A stretch of DNA of 64,000 nt from Arachis hypogaea (taxonomy: Eukaryota; Streptophyta; Magnoliopsida; Fabales; Fabaceae), in the NCBI RefSeq assembly GCF_003086295.3, contig NC_092050.1, positions 149,612,699 through 149,676,698 of the forward strand, given 5' to 3'. Position 1 is the first letter of the stretch. The number at the start of each line of letters is the position of its first letter. A program made the translations under genes and the position numbers. The notes under the pieces are model-generated. The model saw only the letters and a list, made by a program, of their open reading frames with translations. It was not told the origin of the DNA and made no database searches. This document shows, piece by piece, positions 36,006 to 48,400 of this stretch.

Positions 36006-36620
36006 GGGATAAATTTGGAGATTTAATTAAGGTGGAGTTTGTGGTACTCCAATAATTTACTTAGACTAACTTACTAAGAGAGAATTATATCCGGCCCACA
36101 AATGTGATAGCAATAGGAAAATAATTCGAAGGTGAGTGTAAAATAATTTTATGTGTATTCAATACATCTTATTATATTAGTAAAAATAATTATATTTTAT
36201 ATTAATTATGTGAATAATTAATTTAAAATAATAAATATAATTAAATAAAATATTTTATATATTACCAGTGCATAAAAAATAAGTCGATAAGAATAAATTT
36301 TTTATAATATACTAAACTGTACCTTAGATGGGTTTTAAACATTGGTCGGCTAAAAGTTAAATTATTAGGCTCCATTAATGAAAAGAAACTAGCTAAGGAG
36401 AAATTAAACTAACCCAAAACAAATTTATATATTGTAAAAAATAATAGTAGTAATAATTTCATTTGCAACAACTGAATAAATTATAAAGGTGCTAATATAT
36501 ATGAGACAAGCAACTTTGTCAGATAAACATTTCACGGGTTAAGAAAACCTGAAAAGGATATGCGGTTTGTTAGTAAAAGTAATAGTTTTTGTAAGTACAT
36601 AATTAATCTTTTAAAATTTT
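35597..36620. other. Intergenic AT-rich DNA with an (AAT)n microsatellite
   Basis: A perfect aat/ata trinucleotide run fills 35953-36005. The rest is AT-rich with no gene recognised. Confidence 0.7.
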
Positions 36621-36936
36621 GGGTAAATATTCTTTTTTATTCTGATCAATTATCACTAAACTTTAAACAGGTTTTCATTATTCTTCTATGTAATTTGATC
36701 GTTTGATCTCTGTAATTGATTTTTAACGCATTGTCAGTATAACCTATCAGTTAAAAATTAAGTTGTTCATATTAAATATCACGTGTCAACTAGAATTGTT
36801 TGAGAGACAAATGATCTCCTCTCTACAACTGAAACGTTGTCGTTATTTGTCACTCCCATAAATTTCCTTTGTTAAAAGATTGAAAGATTAGGGTTTTCAT
36901 CACCCATCGATGTGAGAAAACTCTGAAACAGTGAAC

Positions 36937-37437
36937 ATGGACACTGCAAATTATGGGTCCTCATGCGGTTGTGAGAAATAATGCAGTGGATATGAGGAGA
37001 GTTGGAGCAATCGAATGACTGCCGATGGAAGCAGTCTGGAAGGAGTGTCGAAGAGGAGAAAGAAGAAATTTGTTTTTCCAATGTACAATTGCGAAACGTA
37101 TGCCATTTTATTTGAATTTGGCACTTCTCAGAATCCAAAGAGGCTTTTCTTTAATTGTTTTTATTTTAAGCTAAATTTCATGTTTAGGATTTTGTTTGGT
37201 GTGATGAGTTATTTAGTGATTTTTGGAGTTTAACACTAGTTATGCTTGCTATAGAACAATGCACGACATTAAAAATACTTTGCTTGGTTAGATGAGTATA
37301 TTGCCTCTTTTTCTATTGATGAAGTGTCAAAAAATGGAGGTACAGCAGAAATGATGGAAGAAAGGATTGCAGAGGTAGAGAAGAAGTTGGTTGAATGCAA
37401 AAACGTTGAGAAGAATATTGCTGCTCTTAGCAAGTGA
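36937..37437 (+). pseudogene. GRF-type zinc finger / coiled-coil protein remnant
   Basis: The ATG at 36937 begins MDTANYGSSCGC, meets a TAA after 14 codons, then reads in the same frame to a Cys-containing GRF-like segment (MYNCETYAILFEFGTSQNPKRLFFNC, about 37080-37160). After a break or short intron, the segment KYFAWLDEYIASFSIDEV (about 37272-37330) and a coiled-coil-like tail (EMMEERIAEVEKKLVECK) follow, ending at TGA 37435-37437. A further in-frame TAA lies just before KYFAW. In the family GRF zinc fingers bind single-stranded nucleic acid, and such short proteins are common in plant MULEs. Function here is lost. Confidence 0.6.
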
Positions 37438-38042
37438 AAATTGTTTGGGTTGATTTTGTTGGGCATTGTAATAGGAAAGGTGTTTAGTGTAATTACAACA
37501 CCATAATGGTAGTGTACTTCTGTTTGTGTAATTTTAGTGTTTTGCAAGTGGCTAAATATTAAGAATGCAGTTGAAGCCGAATATTGAAATTGTAGTAAAT
37601 TATGGTCCTGGAATAATAGATATAGTATATTCATTTATCCCTGTTTTTCACATTTCATGACTTATGCATATTTGAAACACAGAATCCTGAATTGAGGAAA
37701 TAGAAAACATAATCACAATACACAGTTACACAAAGATGAGATATTCTCATTTCACACTAGAAAACTTTCCAAAAGGTATCCATCAAACCCTGTGAGACAA
37801 TTTTTAAAATGTAACTAACAAATCCTGTGAGACAAAGTTTTAACAATATATCTCACAAATCTGTCAGGCAAAGTTTCGAACATGTAACTACAGAAATTAT
37901 ATTTTTGACGTTGTACAAAATGTATCATAAAATATGTCTAAACCCCAAAATAGTTTCCAAAATACAAGATTAGCAACCAAAGAGAAACACAAAAACAGAT
38001 AACAAAATGTGATATCTCATGACATGAGCATCTTGAATAACT

Positions 38043-38587
38043 AAGTCTACTTGGGTGGCCTGAAATTTAGTGTTGAAATGAACTTGAGTAGTCTTGAAGA
38101 AGTTCCTCCATTTGTTGTAGCCACTGTTTCTTTGGAGATTACCTCAAAATTTTTTGGTGTAGTGGTAGGCTGGCCCAAAGTAGCTCGAGTTAATGCAGGA
38201 GGAGTAGGTCCTTGTCATGTGAGCTGTCACAAATTACAGGTACATGTGTGATTTTTCATATTAACCCTAAGCTTGTATGAATTTCTAGAGACTTAAAAAA
38301 TAACATTGTCATTGTCCCCACACCACTAAGCATTCCACTTGTGACTTCTTAGCTTAATTCATTTATCCAACTTCATTTGCTGCACTGGTGTCAATTTTCT
38401 TTTGTATGCCTCTAGGATTTTCTTATGTGTGGTCATTTTTTTCATAATATGGACCCTTAGCTCCTCACACAATGTCATAATCGACTTCTTCCTAGCCACC
38501 ACTATAACTGCATTCCAGCCCTCACACATATTATTTGTCACAATAGCATTCTTAGGATAGCGACTAAAAAAATACTTTGCACCATAC
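38043..38587 (-). pseudogene. MuDR-type transposase, C-terminal remnant
   Basis: Read on the minus strand: KYFFSRYPKNAIVTNNMCEGWNAV (38500-38580), then LCEELRVHIMKKM and KLTPVQQMKLDK, several stops, the first half of a SWIM zinc finger (HTCTCNL), and a Pro/Thr-rich tail. These are the usual C-terminal landmarks of MULE transposases. The catalytic DDE core and the second half of the SWIM finger are absent. Confidence 0.75.
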
Positions 38588-39266
38588 TTTACGAAAAAAA
38601 ATATATTTTCTAGATGTGTCTCTTTATATATGTATTTAAAATATAATAATTAATTATTATTAATAATAAGTTAGCAGATAATATGTTAGTACCATATACT
38701 TTTCCTAAATATAAAGATTCAATTAGAATTATAATTATTTATTGATAAAGTTATACATATATAAAATAAAAAAAATATATAATAAATTTAATAATGTTAA
38801 GAAGATAATAAGAGAATAATTATTTTATTTTATTTTATTTAATGATTATAATTTTATGTATATAATATTTATAATTATATATTTATTACATCAAATATAA
38901 TTTAATTATTCTAATAATAATTAATGAATACAAAATAAAATAAGCGATCATTAAAGATTATAAAAGAAAGTAACTTTAGATATTTACTTTTATCTTCCAA
39001 ACATTTTTGTTTGTGATTTAGACATACTTTTCAGTTTTCATATGATGAGGAACCTAATTACATTCTAAGGATAAATTGCCCTTCATAAAGTTTCATTTAA
39101 AGCAAAAATAAAGGAAATAAATTAGAAGAGACCTAGTGATCTTTTCTACTTTGATGATAATCATCATTACATGAACCAATCAACGACAATTTTAATTTTA
39201 AGTATAGATCATCATCTCGTTTTACTAATATTTATTTAGGTGCTGGTTTCTCTAAGTGGTGTATTC

Positions 39267-39328
<62 letters not shown>

Positions 39329-40414
39329 GAATCATTGGGTCAATTTGTATTTTTTATTTTTAGTGAATATTTTATTTAGTTTTGTAAAAAGAATAAAATA
39401 ATTAAGAAAGTAAAATTTTTATTTATTTTTAATCATGAGTGTAGTTGATAGTTATGAAAAAAAAAAAAAAACCCAAATAAGTGGTTATTATTGTCTCTAT
39501 ACAACGACTATTGACACAATTAAAAAAAATAAAAAATAAAAACTGAAAAGCTGGGTAGCGTGAAAGAAGATGGATTTCCAAATTTTATCTGATATAATAA
39601 TTTTATAATGTGAAATGGCTCAAATGCTTACACTTTTATATTATATTAATTATATTATCATCATCATCATATCAATTACCCATATCTTTACATCATTATC
39701 AAACATTGACAGTCGATCACTTTGGTCTCTTTGGCCACGAGCCACCCATTAATTATTATCAATTCTGGTATGAAATGTTGAAATTTCATCATCGCCACAA
39801 TGCTATGATCAACAACGTTAACAACCATTATCTATTTAAATATATATAATATAATATCCTAGCTTTTCACAAAAAAATGTACTAATGTCTCTTACAAATT
39901 GCACTATGAGGCTTGTGTCCCCTGATTTCTCGTTTTAAAGAAAAATTCAAATTAAATTATTCCCAAAACAAAAATATTAACAACGTTCTTTTAAAAATAT
40001 TATTGCGAGTACAAGTTGTTATATACGTATTGCCGATAACATGTTTGATAGATCTGTTTAATAAAATATACTCATTTGAGCGTATGAAGAAATAAATAAT
40101 ATGAATCGTATATTATTTATTTAATTATTTTTTGCATACTAAAAACGAGACATCATTAAAACTCAATTTTACTTCACTAAAAAGTTCCAATGTAACACTG
40201 TGTTACAAAAAGAGAGTTAAACTATATAAAGGTGAGATATATCACTTAGAAATAGATTTATTTATGAAATTGATTGGATGTGTTAATATAGTTCTTTAGC
40301 TTTTTAAAATGGCAACTAAACTTTTAAGTCTTTCAATTTTATAAATGTGAATTTTGTTAGTTTTTCAAAAAACTTGCATCTATATCTTACATAATTGTTA
40401 GTGTAGTAGTACTG
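38588..40414. other. Intergenic AT-rich DNA with a (TTA)n microsatellite
   Basis: An att/tta trinucleotide run fills 39268-39325. No gene is recognised; short ORFs at 39610-39849 and 39913-40095 have no family resemblance. Confidence 0.6.
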
Positions 40415-40419
40415 ATGTG

Positions 40420-41360
40420 TGTTGGGTATATGAAGATGGTAAGATGACAAAATCTTATATTTATGTAGTGGTTTCAAGGCACGATTAGATTGCTTTCTTT
40501 ATAGAGATATTTGTCCTTATACTTAGTTGTTATAGGGTTAATGACAATACTCTCCCAGGATACAATGAAACCTAAGAATTTCTTAATTAGCAATAGTAAG
40601 AAATTCTCAACTCTCTTGAACAAAGAAAATCTCTTAATGGTTGAGTAATTTGTACACTTAGTACGTCATGTCTGAAATAGTGAACAAGGACTTATTTATG
40701 AGTAGTGCTAGGGAGCCAATGGCCTAATTGTACAATATGTACAATGGGCTAAATCTTTGGTTTATGAATAAAATGAACATCATATATACTATCCAGAATA
40801 ACCATCCGGATACCACCTATACTATCCAGAATAACTATCCGGATACCAGAGATAATAAACATCTCATGTTATAAAAAGCTAATTTTGGGTTCACCAGGGT
40901 TCAAACTCTTGACCTTCTGGATCTGGAACTCTAATACCATGTCCTGAAACCACTCATCCCAAAAGCGTAACCTGACAGGATAATGTAACACTAATAATCA
41001 TATCTCTAATACTTTCTAAACCTTCATTGTACACATTGTACGCTTAGGTCATTGGCTCCCTATACTTTCTCCTTATTTATACATATTGCACATAGCAATT
41101 ATGATTAGTTATGTATACAAATGGTTGTGTCTTTTTTATTGCCAATAGATACAATGTTTTGAACATACACAACTCTTAAAGAGTTGTGTCCCTTTAGCCA
41201 ATAGACACAACGTTTTGAACATACACAATCCTTAAAAGGTTGTGTCCCTTCAACCAAATGGTACTAAACGGTTAGTAACCGTTTATTAATATTAATAATA
41301 TTAATAATAATATCAATAATATTAATAATATTAATTAATCAAATTTGTAAATACCCTTCA
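40420..41360 (-). repeat. 3' LTR of the minus-strand copia element, with MITE insertion
   Basis: It matches 44039-44598 except for the MITE at 40700-41071 plus its 9-bp duplication. It ends with nested short palindromes of attaatatt type. Confidence 0.9.
40700..41071. mobile_element. Mutator-type MITE, 372 bp, in an LTR
   Basis: Ends gagtagtgctagggagccaa and, inverted, gagaaagtatagggagccaa. It is flanked by the 9-bp repeat cttatttat (40691-40699 and 41072-41080), and the other LTR has the uninterrupted empty site. Inside, about 30 bp (actatccagaataac.atccggatacca) is tandemly doubled at 40788-40850. On the minus strand a tRNA-like stretch (gagtttgaaccctgg box-B-like word) lies near 40880-40970. 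Confidence 0.88.
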
Positions 41361-41840
41361 ATCCCCCACTATTTACAAAATTTAAATATCATACAAGTAT
41401 ATGCATAAAGAATGTGTCACTAAGATTAAACATTCTTTTAGTGTAAATTTTAAAGTTCTAACGAAGTAATAGGTGTCTAATCGATTAAACCTATACTCCA
41501 TATGCTAGTACCAAAAATCACACACATTACTTATACCCTCCAGGTTCAAGAGTTTACAATTTTAAGCACTTATATGGCCTTGTGCTCATCCTGGTTTCAT
41601 GAATATTTACGAGAATAAAACCTCTAAAATTCTCGATTAGAGCGGCACCACTCTTATATTCATATAGGTGGAATCTTTTGATAGATAATATTATCATTCC
41701 ATTAAGAGTTTAAACTCACCCTCCTAATTTATTGTAAATAGCACTAAATCCTATACCTTAGTGCTCCAATTGCTAAATAACTTGTTATTACCCATTAAAT
41801 CTTGAAACTAGTGGTCTACTAGAATAAGGTTGGGTTCCCA

Positions 41841-44020
41841 TCATTTAGCAATAATAGGTTTTAATCCCATTTTAGTAGTAGTTTCTTTGATTTTATCCCT
41901 TGACAAACCTTTAGTCAAAGGGTCTGCTAAATTTCCTTGAGATCTTACATAAGTGATGGTAATTACACCATCATCTATTAGTTGCCTCACAAATTCATGT
42001 CTCAAACTTATATATCTAGACTTTCCATTATAAACCTTATTATATGCTCGAGACATGGTTGATTCACTATCACAGAAGATTGAAATGGCTGTCGTCTGCT
42101 GTGGCCACAGCTTTATATCATATAACAAATTTCTTAACCATTCCGCTTCTTTACCTGCGGCTGATAAAGCTACAAAATCAACCTCTATAGTAGAATGTGT
42201 AGTACATGTTTGTTTCTTTGAGGCCCAACTTATTGCTCTACCACCTATGGTGAAAATTCATCCTGAAGTGGATTTGTTGTCACTAAGATTTGTAATCCAA
42301 CTTGCGTCGGAATAACCTTCTAAAACTGCGGGATAATCACTATAATGTAATCCCAAGTTTATGGTTTTCATGAGATAACCAAGAACTCTTGTTATAGCTT
42401 TCCAATGTTGATTGCTAGACTTTCCTGTAAACCTTGATAATTTGCACACAGCAAATGCTATATCAGGTCTAGTACAATGCATTGCATACATTAAACTTCC
42501 TATAGCGCTAGCATATTCTAATTGTGCTATAGGTCTTCCCATGTTTCCTTCTAATTTAAGATTAGGATCATACGGCGTATTGGATTCTTTAATTGTGAGA
42601 TGATCAAACTTTTTCAATATATTTTTGATATAATGAGATTGATTTAAAGTAAAGCCAACTTCATTCTCATGCACCTTTATGCCTAATATTGTATCAACTT
42701 CATTCAAATCCTTCATCTTGAATTTAGAAGTTAGATACTCCTTCGTTATATGAATTCCTTCTAAATTTGTTTCAATGATTAACATATCATCAACATATAA
42801 ACAAATGATTACTCCATAATCTTTTGTAAATTTTTGAGTGTATACATTTATCCGCACTATTACGTGAGAAGCCATTTGATAACACCACTGAATCAAACTT
42901 CTCATGCCATTGTTTAGGCGCTTGTTTTAGCTCATACAAAGACTTAATTAATTTGAAAACTTTCTTTTCATTTTTGGGTAGCACATAGCTTTCTGGTTGC
43001 TCTATATAAATTTCTTGTGAGACATTAGTATCATTTTGGGGGATATTCTAAATTAGAAGTTGAATAATTGATAAATTTATTTTCAATAAATTCTACTTCT
43101 CTTGATTCAACAACTACATTAGACACTAAGTCTAATATTCTATATGCTTTAGAATTTTGAGCATATCCTATAAAAGCCCCTTTTATGGCTCTTGGCCCCA
43201 ATTTAGTTCTCTTTTGATCAGGAACTCGATAAAAGGCTAAACACCCCCACACTTTAAAATAATTTAAATTAGGTTTCCTTCCTTTCCAAATTTCATAAGG
43301 AGAAACCTTTCTATGTCTTGATGGTATCCTATTATGGATATGACATGATGTCAATAATGCTTCACCCACAAATTGTAAGCCAATTTTGCATTTAGTAACA
43401 TTGAATTGACCATATCCACTAAGGTATGGTTTTTCTTTCTTTCCTTTCCGCCAAACTATTTGTTGCGGAGTATATGGAGCGAAATATTCATGCACAATAC
43501 CACATAATTCACAAAAGTGATCAAATTCATTAAAAAATTATTCTTTACCTTGTAGTGATTCAGGAATCACCACTTGTAGATCACGAAGTCTACTTACAAG
43601 GATTTGTAATTCATGAATTTGATCCATAACAGGCATAGTATCATTTATAATAAATTCGAAATATTTTATCATAATAAACTTATCTGTTCCTTGTCGTTTA
43701 GTATTGTACTTTCTTCCAAAGATTTCCAAATCTCCAATGGTGATTGAATTAACATATGACCTCAACATGCAAAAGTATCTTCATCACATTTCTTCTTCAA
43801 TTGAACAATCTCTTCTTCCTCTTCCAGTGTGAAATTTTTCAGCAGCATTGGCAATTGGTGTAGTTTTTGGGTCAATCACATATGCAAGATTGAGAACTGA
43901 AAGAAGAAACATCATTTTGTCCTTCCAACGATTGAAGTTCGTTCCATCTAAGCGATCTAATTTGACAAACTCTTGATTCATGACCTTGAACGTGGTGTTT
44001 TGATCTTGTACCATCTTCAA
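41841..44020 (-). pseudogene. Copia gag-pol remnant
   Basis: Minus-strand order: gag start MVQDQNTTF at 44020 with LDGTNFNRWKDKM, a second gag piece (43768-43538, MDQIHELQILVSRLRDL), a deletion, integrase C-terminus (43495-43031, IWKGRKPNLNYFKVWGC), RT (42984-42258, LYELKQAPKQWHEKFD; active site LYVDDML near 42795), RNase H (42257-41841, FCDSESTM, LADPLTKGL) ending at TAA 41841. The protease, zinc knuckle and integrase catalytic core are gone and several frames are joined by shifts. Only about 20 bp separate the 5' LTR from the gag ATG, and no standard primer site is visible there. Confidence 0.88.
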
Positions 44021-44038
44021 GTAATATCTCTCTAAAAT

Positions 44039-44598
44039 TGTTGGGTATATGAAGATGGTAAGATGACAAAATCTTATATTTATATAGTGGTTTCAAGGCA
44101 CGATTAGATTGCTTTCTTTAGAGAGATATTTGTCCCCACACTTAGTTGCTATAGGGTTAATGACAATACTCTCCCAGGATACAATGAAACCTAAGAATTT
44201 ATTAATTAGCAATAGTAAGAAATTCTCAACTCTCTTGAACAAAGAAAATCTCTTAATGGTTGAATAATTTGTACACTTAGTACGTCATGTCTGAAATAGT
44301 AAACAAGGACTTATTTATACATATTGCACATAGTAATTATGATTAGTTATGTATACAAATGGTTGTGTCTTTTCTATTGCCAATAGATACAATGTTTTGA
44401 ACATACACAACTCTTAAAGAGTTGTGTCCCTTTAGCCAATAGACACAATATTTTGAACATACACAATCCTTAAAATATTGTGTCCCTTCAACCAAATGGT
44501 ACTAAATGGTTAGTAACCGTTTATTAATATTAATAATATTAATATTAATATCAATAATATTAATAATATTAATTAATCAAATTTGTAAATACCCTTCA
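44039..44598 (-). repeat. 5' LTR of the minus-strand copia element
   Basis: 560 bp, tgttggg...cccttca, without the MITE. It is followed by the target duplication atgtg. Confidence 0.9.
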
Positions 44599-44603
44599 AT
44601 GTG

Positions 44604-45239
44604 AAGGTCACCCTAACACTATAACAATTGAATAACGATATATGACTAGTATTTTTATACTTGATTAGTAATAATTTATTTGTACTTATATTTATCGATA
44701 TTTTACACATAAAAAATATATAATTTGTATTTATATTTATTAAAATTTTACATACATAATTAATATAAATTATATCTATATTTTTTAAAATTTACACACA
44801 TAAATTAATAAAATTTATTTGTCAAAAATAATTTAATATTTATATTAATCAAATAATAAAAAATACTAAAAATTACTATTTTCCAAAAATTTTTCATAAC
44901 AATTAGTTGAAGTTGACTTCTTTTAAGCTTTAAGATAGTAGTCAATATACATGGTATTTGAAGTTGATTAATGTTACTTAATTGATACCTAGAAATTTTT
45001 TTATTTAATTAATAAGTAGTCATATGAACAAATTTTGGAGAATATATTGACCACAATCAATTAAAAAAGACATTTACATCTAATAATAGGCATTAAAACA
45101 ATAGGGTGATATTTAATTGACCATATCAGCGCAACATATTAGACGAAAATTAATTCAGAACTAATAAAAATGGCGTTTCTAAAGGTAGAGAACTTAAGTG
45201 ATCATTTTAAAAATTTAAAAATTATATTAACTTAAATTT
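44604..45239. other. AT-rich intergenic DNA holding dispersed repeat copy 2
   Basis: Positions 44675-44840 match the repeat in ABCB intron 4 (29325-29475). No gene is seen in the remainder. Confidence 0.6.
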
Positions 45240-45470
45240 TTTATTTTTTATTTTTTTTGAAAGAAAGACAAGCTCAACATATTCGGTGGAGTGTACATAA
45301 TATAAAAGATAACAACGATCCAACTTCTATGTCATTTTCGACATAGCCATCAACAATATAAGTTATTTTCCATACCATTCGTTGGAGTAACAAAACGATC
45401 TAGCAACGCAATCTACCGCAGCTGTAGCCTTATTCTGAAAAATGCATTCATTTCTACACAATCATACATT

Positions 45471-48400
45471 CTATATAACTGAGAAAAAGCTCACTAACCA
45501 TGTTTTACGTTCGTCTTTTCTCATAGGCATCATCCTCTGGTTCTCAAAGTGTTCTTTTATGGACCCTGGGATGCTCCAAACACAACTCACATGAGTAATC
45601 CATGCGCACAATACCTGCCAGGCATACTCACACGTAACAAGCAAACGTTGTACAGATTCAACGTCCTTGTTACACATAACACAAATGTTATCATTCTGAT
45701 CAATGATACCCAATCTACTCAAACGATCTTTTGTATTAACTCGGCCTACTAGCACAAACCAAGTAAACAACTCAACCCGAAGGGTCACTAGTCCTTTCCA
45801 GATTCCATTTGTGAACTTGTAGCTAAGGATATCATCCGTCAAAGTCTGTTTCTGCAAAACTTGCACAAATGAGTTAGTAGTATAAACGTCTTCCTTGTCA
45901 AATTTTCACACCACTCTATCTTGTACCCTTGCTATCAATCTCACAGCGTGCAGGATATCAAGCAGTTGATTCAAACTATCAGTCTTCCATTGGCGGAGTT
46001 CCTTCCTCCATCGGAAGTTTCTCACCCACTCTATCCCATCCCGAAACCCACAGTCTCAAATTACGGATCCTTTGTTATTTGAAACCAAGAAGAGCCTCGG
46101 AAAGGAGTCTTTCAGCTTCCCAGATTGTAACTATGTATCCTCCCAAAATCCGGTTGATCTACCATCTCCTACTTCCATAGCAAGTCCATCAATCATCTTT
46201 TATCTGACATTTTGCTCTTTTATTTGTGGGTGACATATATTTCTCCACGGTCCCACTTTTGCTGGTAGATCTTGAATAGACAATAGCTGTCTAGGGTTCA
46301 GATTATTGCACGAGCACACAATCTTCTTCCACAGTGGACAATCTTTAGAAAATCTCCACCACCACTTGAACAATAAGGCGGTATTACGAACCATCGCATC
46401 TCCCACACATAGCCCTCCTAGTTTCTTCGGAGCCTGAATCATGTCCCACTTTACCAGAGCCAGCCCAGGTCGACCATCGTCCTTCCCCCAAAAGAACCTT
46501 CTTTGCAATGAAATTATTTTTTTCGCCACTGCAACTGGTATTTTATACAAGCTCAGATAGTAAATGGGTAGGCTATTAATAACTGTCTTGATGAGGACCA
46601 ACTTCCCTGCTTTACTAAGTACTTTTGCTTTCCACAAACTCAGTTTCTCCTTTACCTGATCTATAATCGGCTTCCATGTTTTTACTAGTCTTGGGTTTGC
46701 TCCTAGATTAATGCCCAGATATTTTACCGGTAGAGTTGTCGCCTGGCACCCTAATAGTCCGCCCATCCGACTAAACCACTCCTGACTATAGTTTACCAGA
46801 ATCAAGCTGGACTTATCAAAGTTAATGCTCAATTTGGACATGACTTCAAAACACCTCAATAGTCTCTTGTAGTTTCTCATTGTTTCCTCCTCCGGTGGGC
46901 AGAACAATACAGTGTCATTAGCAAATTGGAGGTGTGATAACTATATATTATCCCTTCCGACTAAAAGAGGAGTTATTCTCCTATTCCTTACCGCCTCTCC
47001 AATCATCCTATTCAACACATCTACAACAAGAACGAACAAAAATTGTGATAAAAGATCGCCTTGCGGAAATCCCCTTTCCATCTTGAATTGTTTCGATGGT
47101 GACCCGTTGACTATTATGGAAATAGATGTTGTCCTAATATACTCTCTAATCCATGCCCTCCATCTTCTACCGAACCCCATCTTTTCTAGCACAATATCAA
47201 CAAAGTTCCACTTGATTCTATCATAGGCTTTCTAGAAGTCCAATTTAATGATTGCTGACGCCCTTCTCTTCAGTTTTAGCCATTATACTATTTTACATGC
47301 TATTAATGCTCCATCATGTATTCTCCTACCCTTCACAAAAGCACTCTGTGATTACCCAACTAAGTCCAGCATTATGCTCCTCATTCTTCTTGTCAACACT
47401 TTTGATATCACCTTATAAATGCATCCAACCATACTGATCAGTCTAAAATCCTTTATCTCCTTTGCGCCCACAAATTTTGGTGCCAGTGCTACCCAAGTAA
47501 CATTGGAATCTGCTGGTAGCCTTGCCGTCTCAAAGAATGTTGTCACAGCTTTAGTAAACTCCACTCCAATCTCCTCCCAGCACTGTTTTATAAAGTTCAT
47601 GTTGTATCCATCACTACCCGGCGTCTTAGATGATTCGCAATCCCATATTGCATTCTTTATTTCCTCTTCCGACGGTAACACCTCTAGCACTTGAGCTTCC
47701 TTCGACTCCAACCGATTGACTAGACCATTTTGAAAGCTAATATTTGGCGAAGCTTCCTGTTGGTACAGTTTCCTATACAAATCCCTAGTGGCGACCTTAA
47801 TTCTTGCATGATTCCTTACCAGTCTTCCATTAATCACCAAAGACTCAATTCGGTTATTCCTTCTTCTTGCCGATGCGATATTGTGAAAATATCTTGTGTT
47901 CCTGTCCATTTTCTTGGCATGTCGACATCTAGACATTTGCTTCCGATGTATATCTTGTCTCGTATATCATATCTCACAACATCTTAGTAATGCATTTCTT
48001 CTTGCTTCTACTGTACCATCATATACCCCGTTGCTAACCATATCGTCCACTTTCTTAATCTCATCCTCAAATCTTTTTATCTTCTCAACTATATTACCAA
48101 AGTGTTGCTTGTGCCATCTACCCAGTGGTTTCGACAATGCCTTCAGCTTATCCAAAAACTGTGCATCTCCCAAACCCCTCCATTCTTCCTTCATCATCCT
48201 TAGGAAGCCTTCATTTGTGAACCACGAGTCTAGTCTACGGAACGGTCTTGGACCCTGGGCTATTCTTCTATCTTCCACTATCAAGGGGCAATGATCTGAT
48301 AACCCTCTCGGCCCTCCTCTAAGTCGAGTATTCGGGTACGCGTCTAACCACTCTAGGCTAACCAGGCTTCTATCAATAGGGCTACAAGATTGTCCTGTAA

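Larger units (their letters stand above)
36621..38587. mobile_element. MULE C: broken Mutator-like element with a GRF-zinc-finger gene
   Basis: The left end begins gggtaaatattctttttt and runs into an end region of a type I associate with legume MULEs. Inside are a GRF-type zinc-finger gene remnant on + (36937-37437) and the C-terminal part of a MuDR-type transposase on - (38043-38587). The right end, the inverted repeat partner and the rest of the transposase are missing, so neither the full extent nor a target duplication can be given. Confidence 0.6.
40420..44598 (-). mobile_element. Ty1/copia retrotransposon, internally deleted
   Basis: The LTRs begin tgttgggtatatg and end cccttca; the left copy is 40420-41360 (with a MITE inside) and the right copy 44039-44598. 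A perfect 5-bp duplication, atgtg, stands at 40415-40419 and 44599-44603. All coding traces read on the minus strand, so the right LTR is the 5' LTR. A purine tract (minus-strand agtgggggatt) borders the left LTR. Large parts of gag, protease, integrase and RT are missing. Confidence 0.92.

Noticed and set aside
37269..37634. 121-codon minus-strand frame
   Set aside because: Antisense to the GRF-gene tail and its downstream region; no family resemblance.
36621..38587. Active GRF zinc-finger host gene
   Set aside because: Two in-frame stops and position between a MULE end and transposase remnant indicate a dead transposon gene.
40880..40970. tRNA gene on the minus strand
   Set aside because: Box-like words only, no cloverleaf that I could pair, and it lies in the middle of a MITE.
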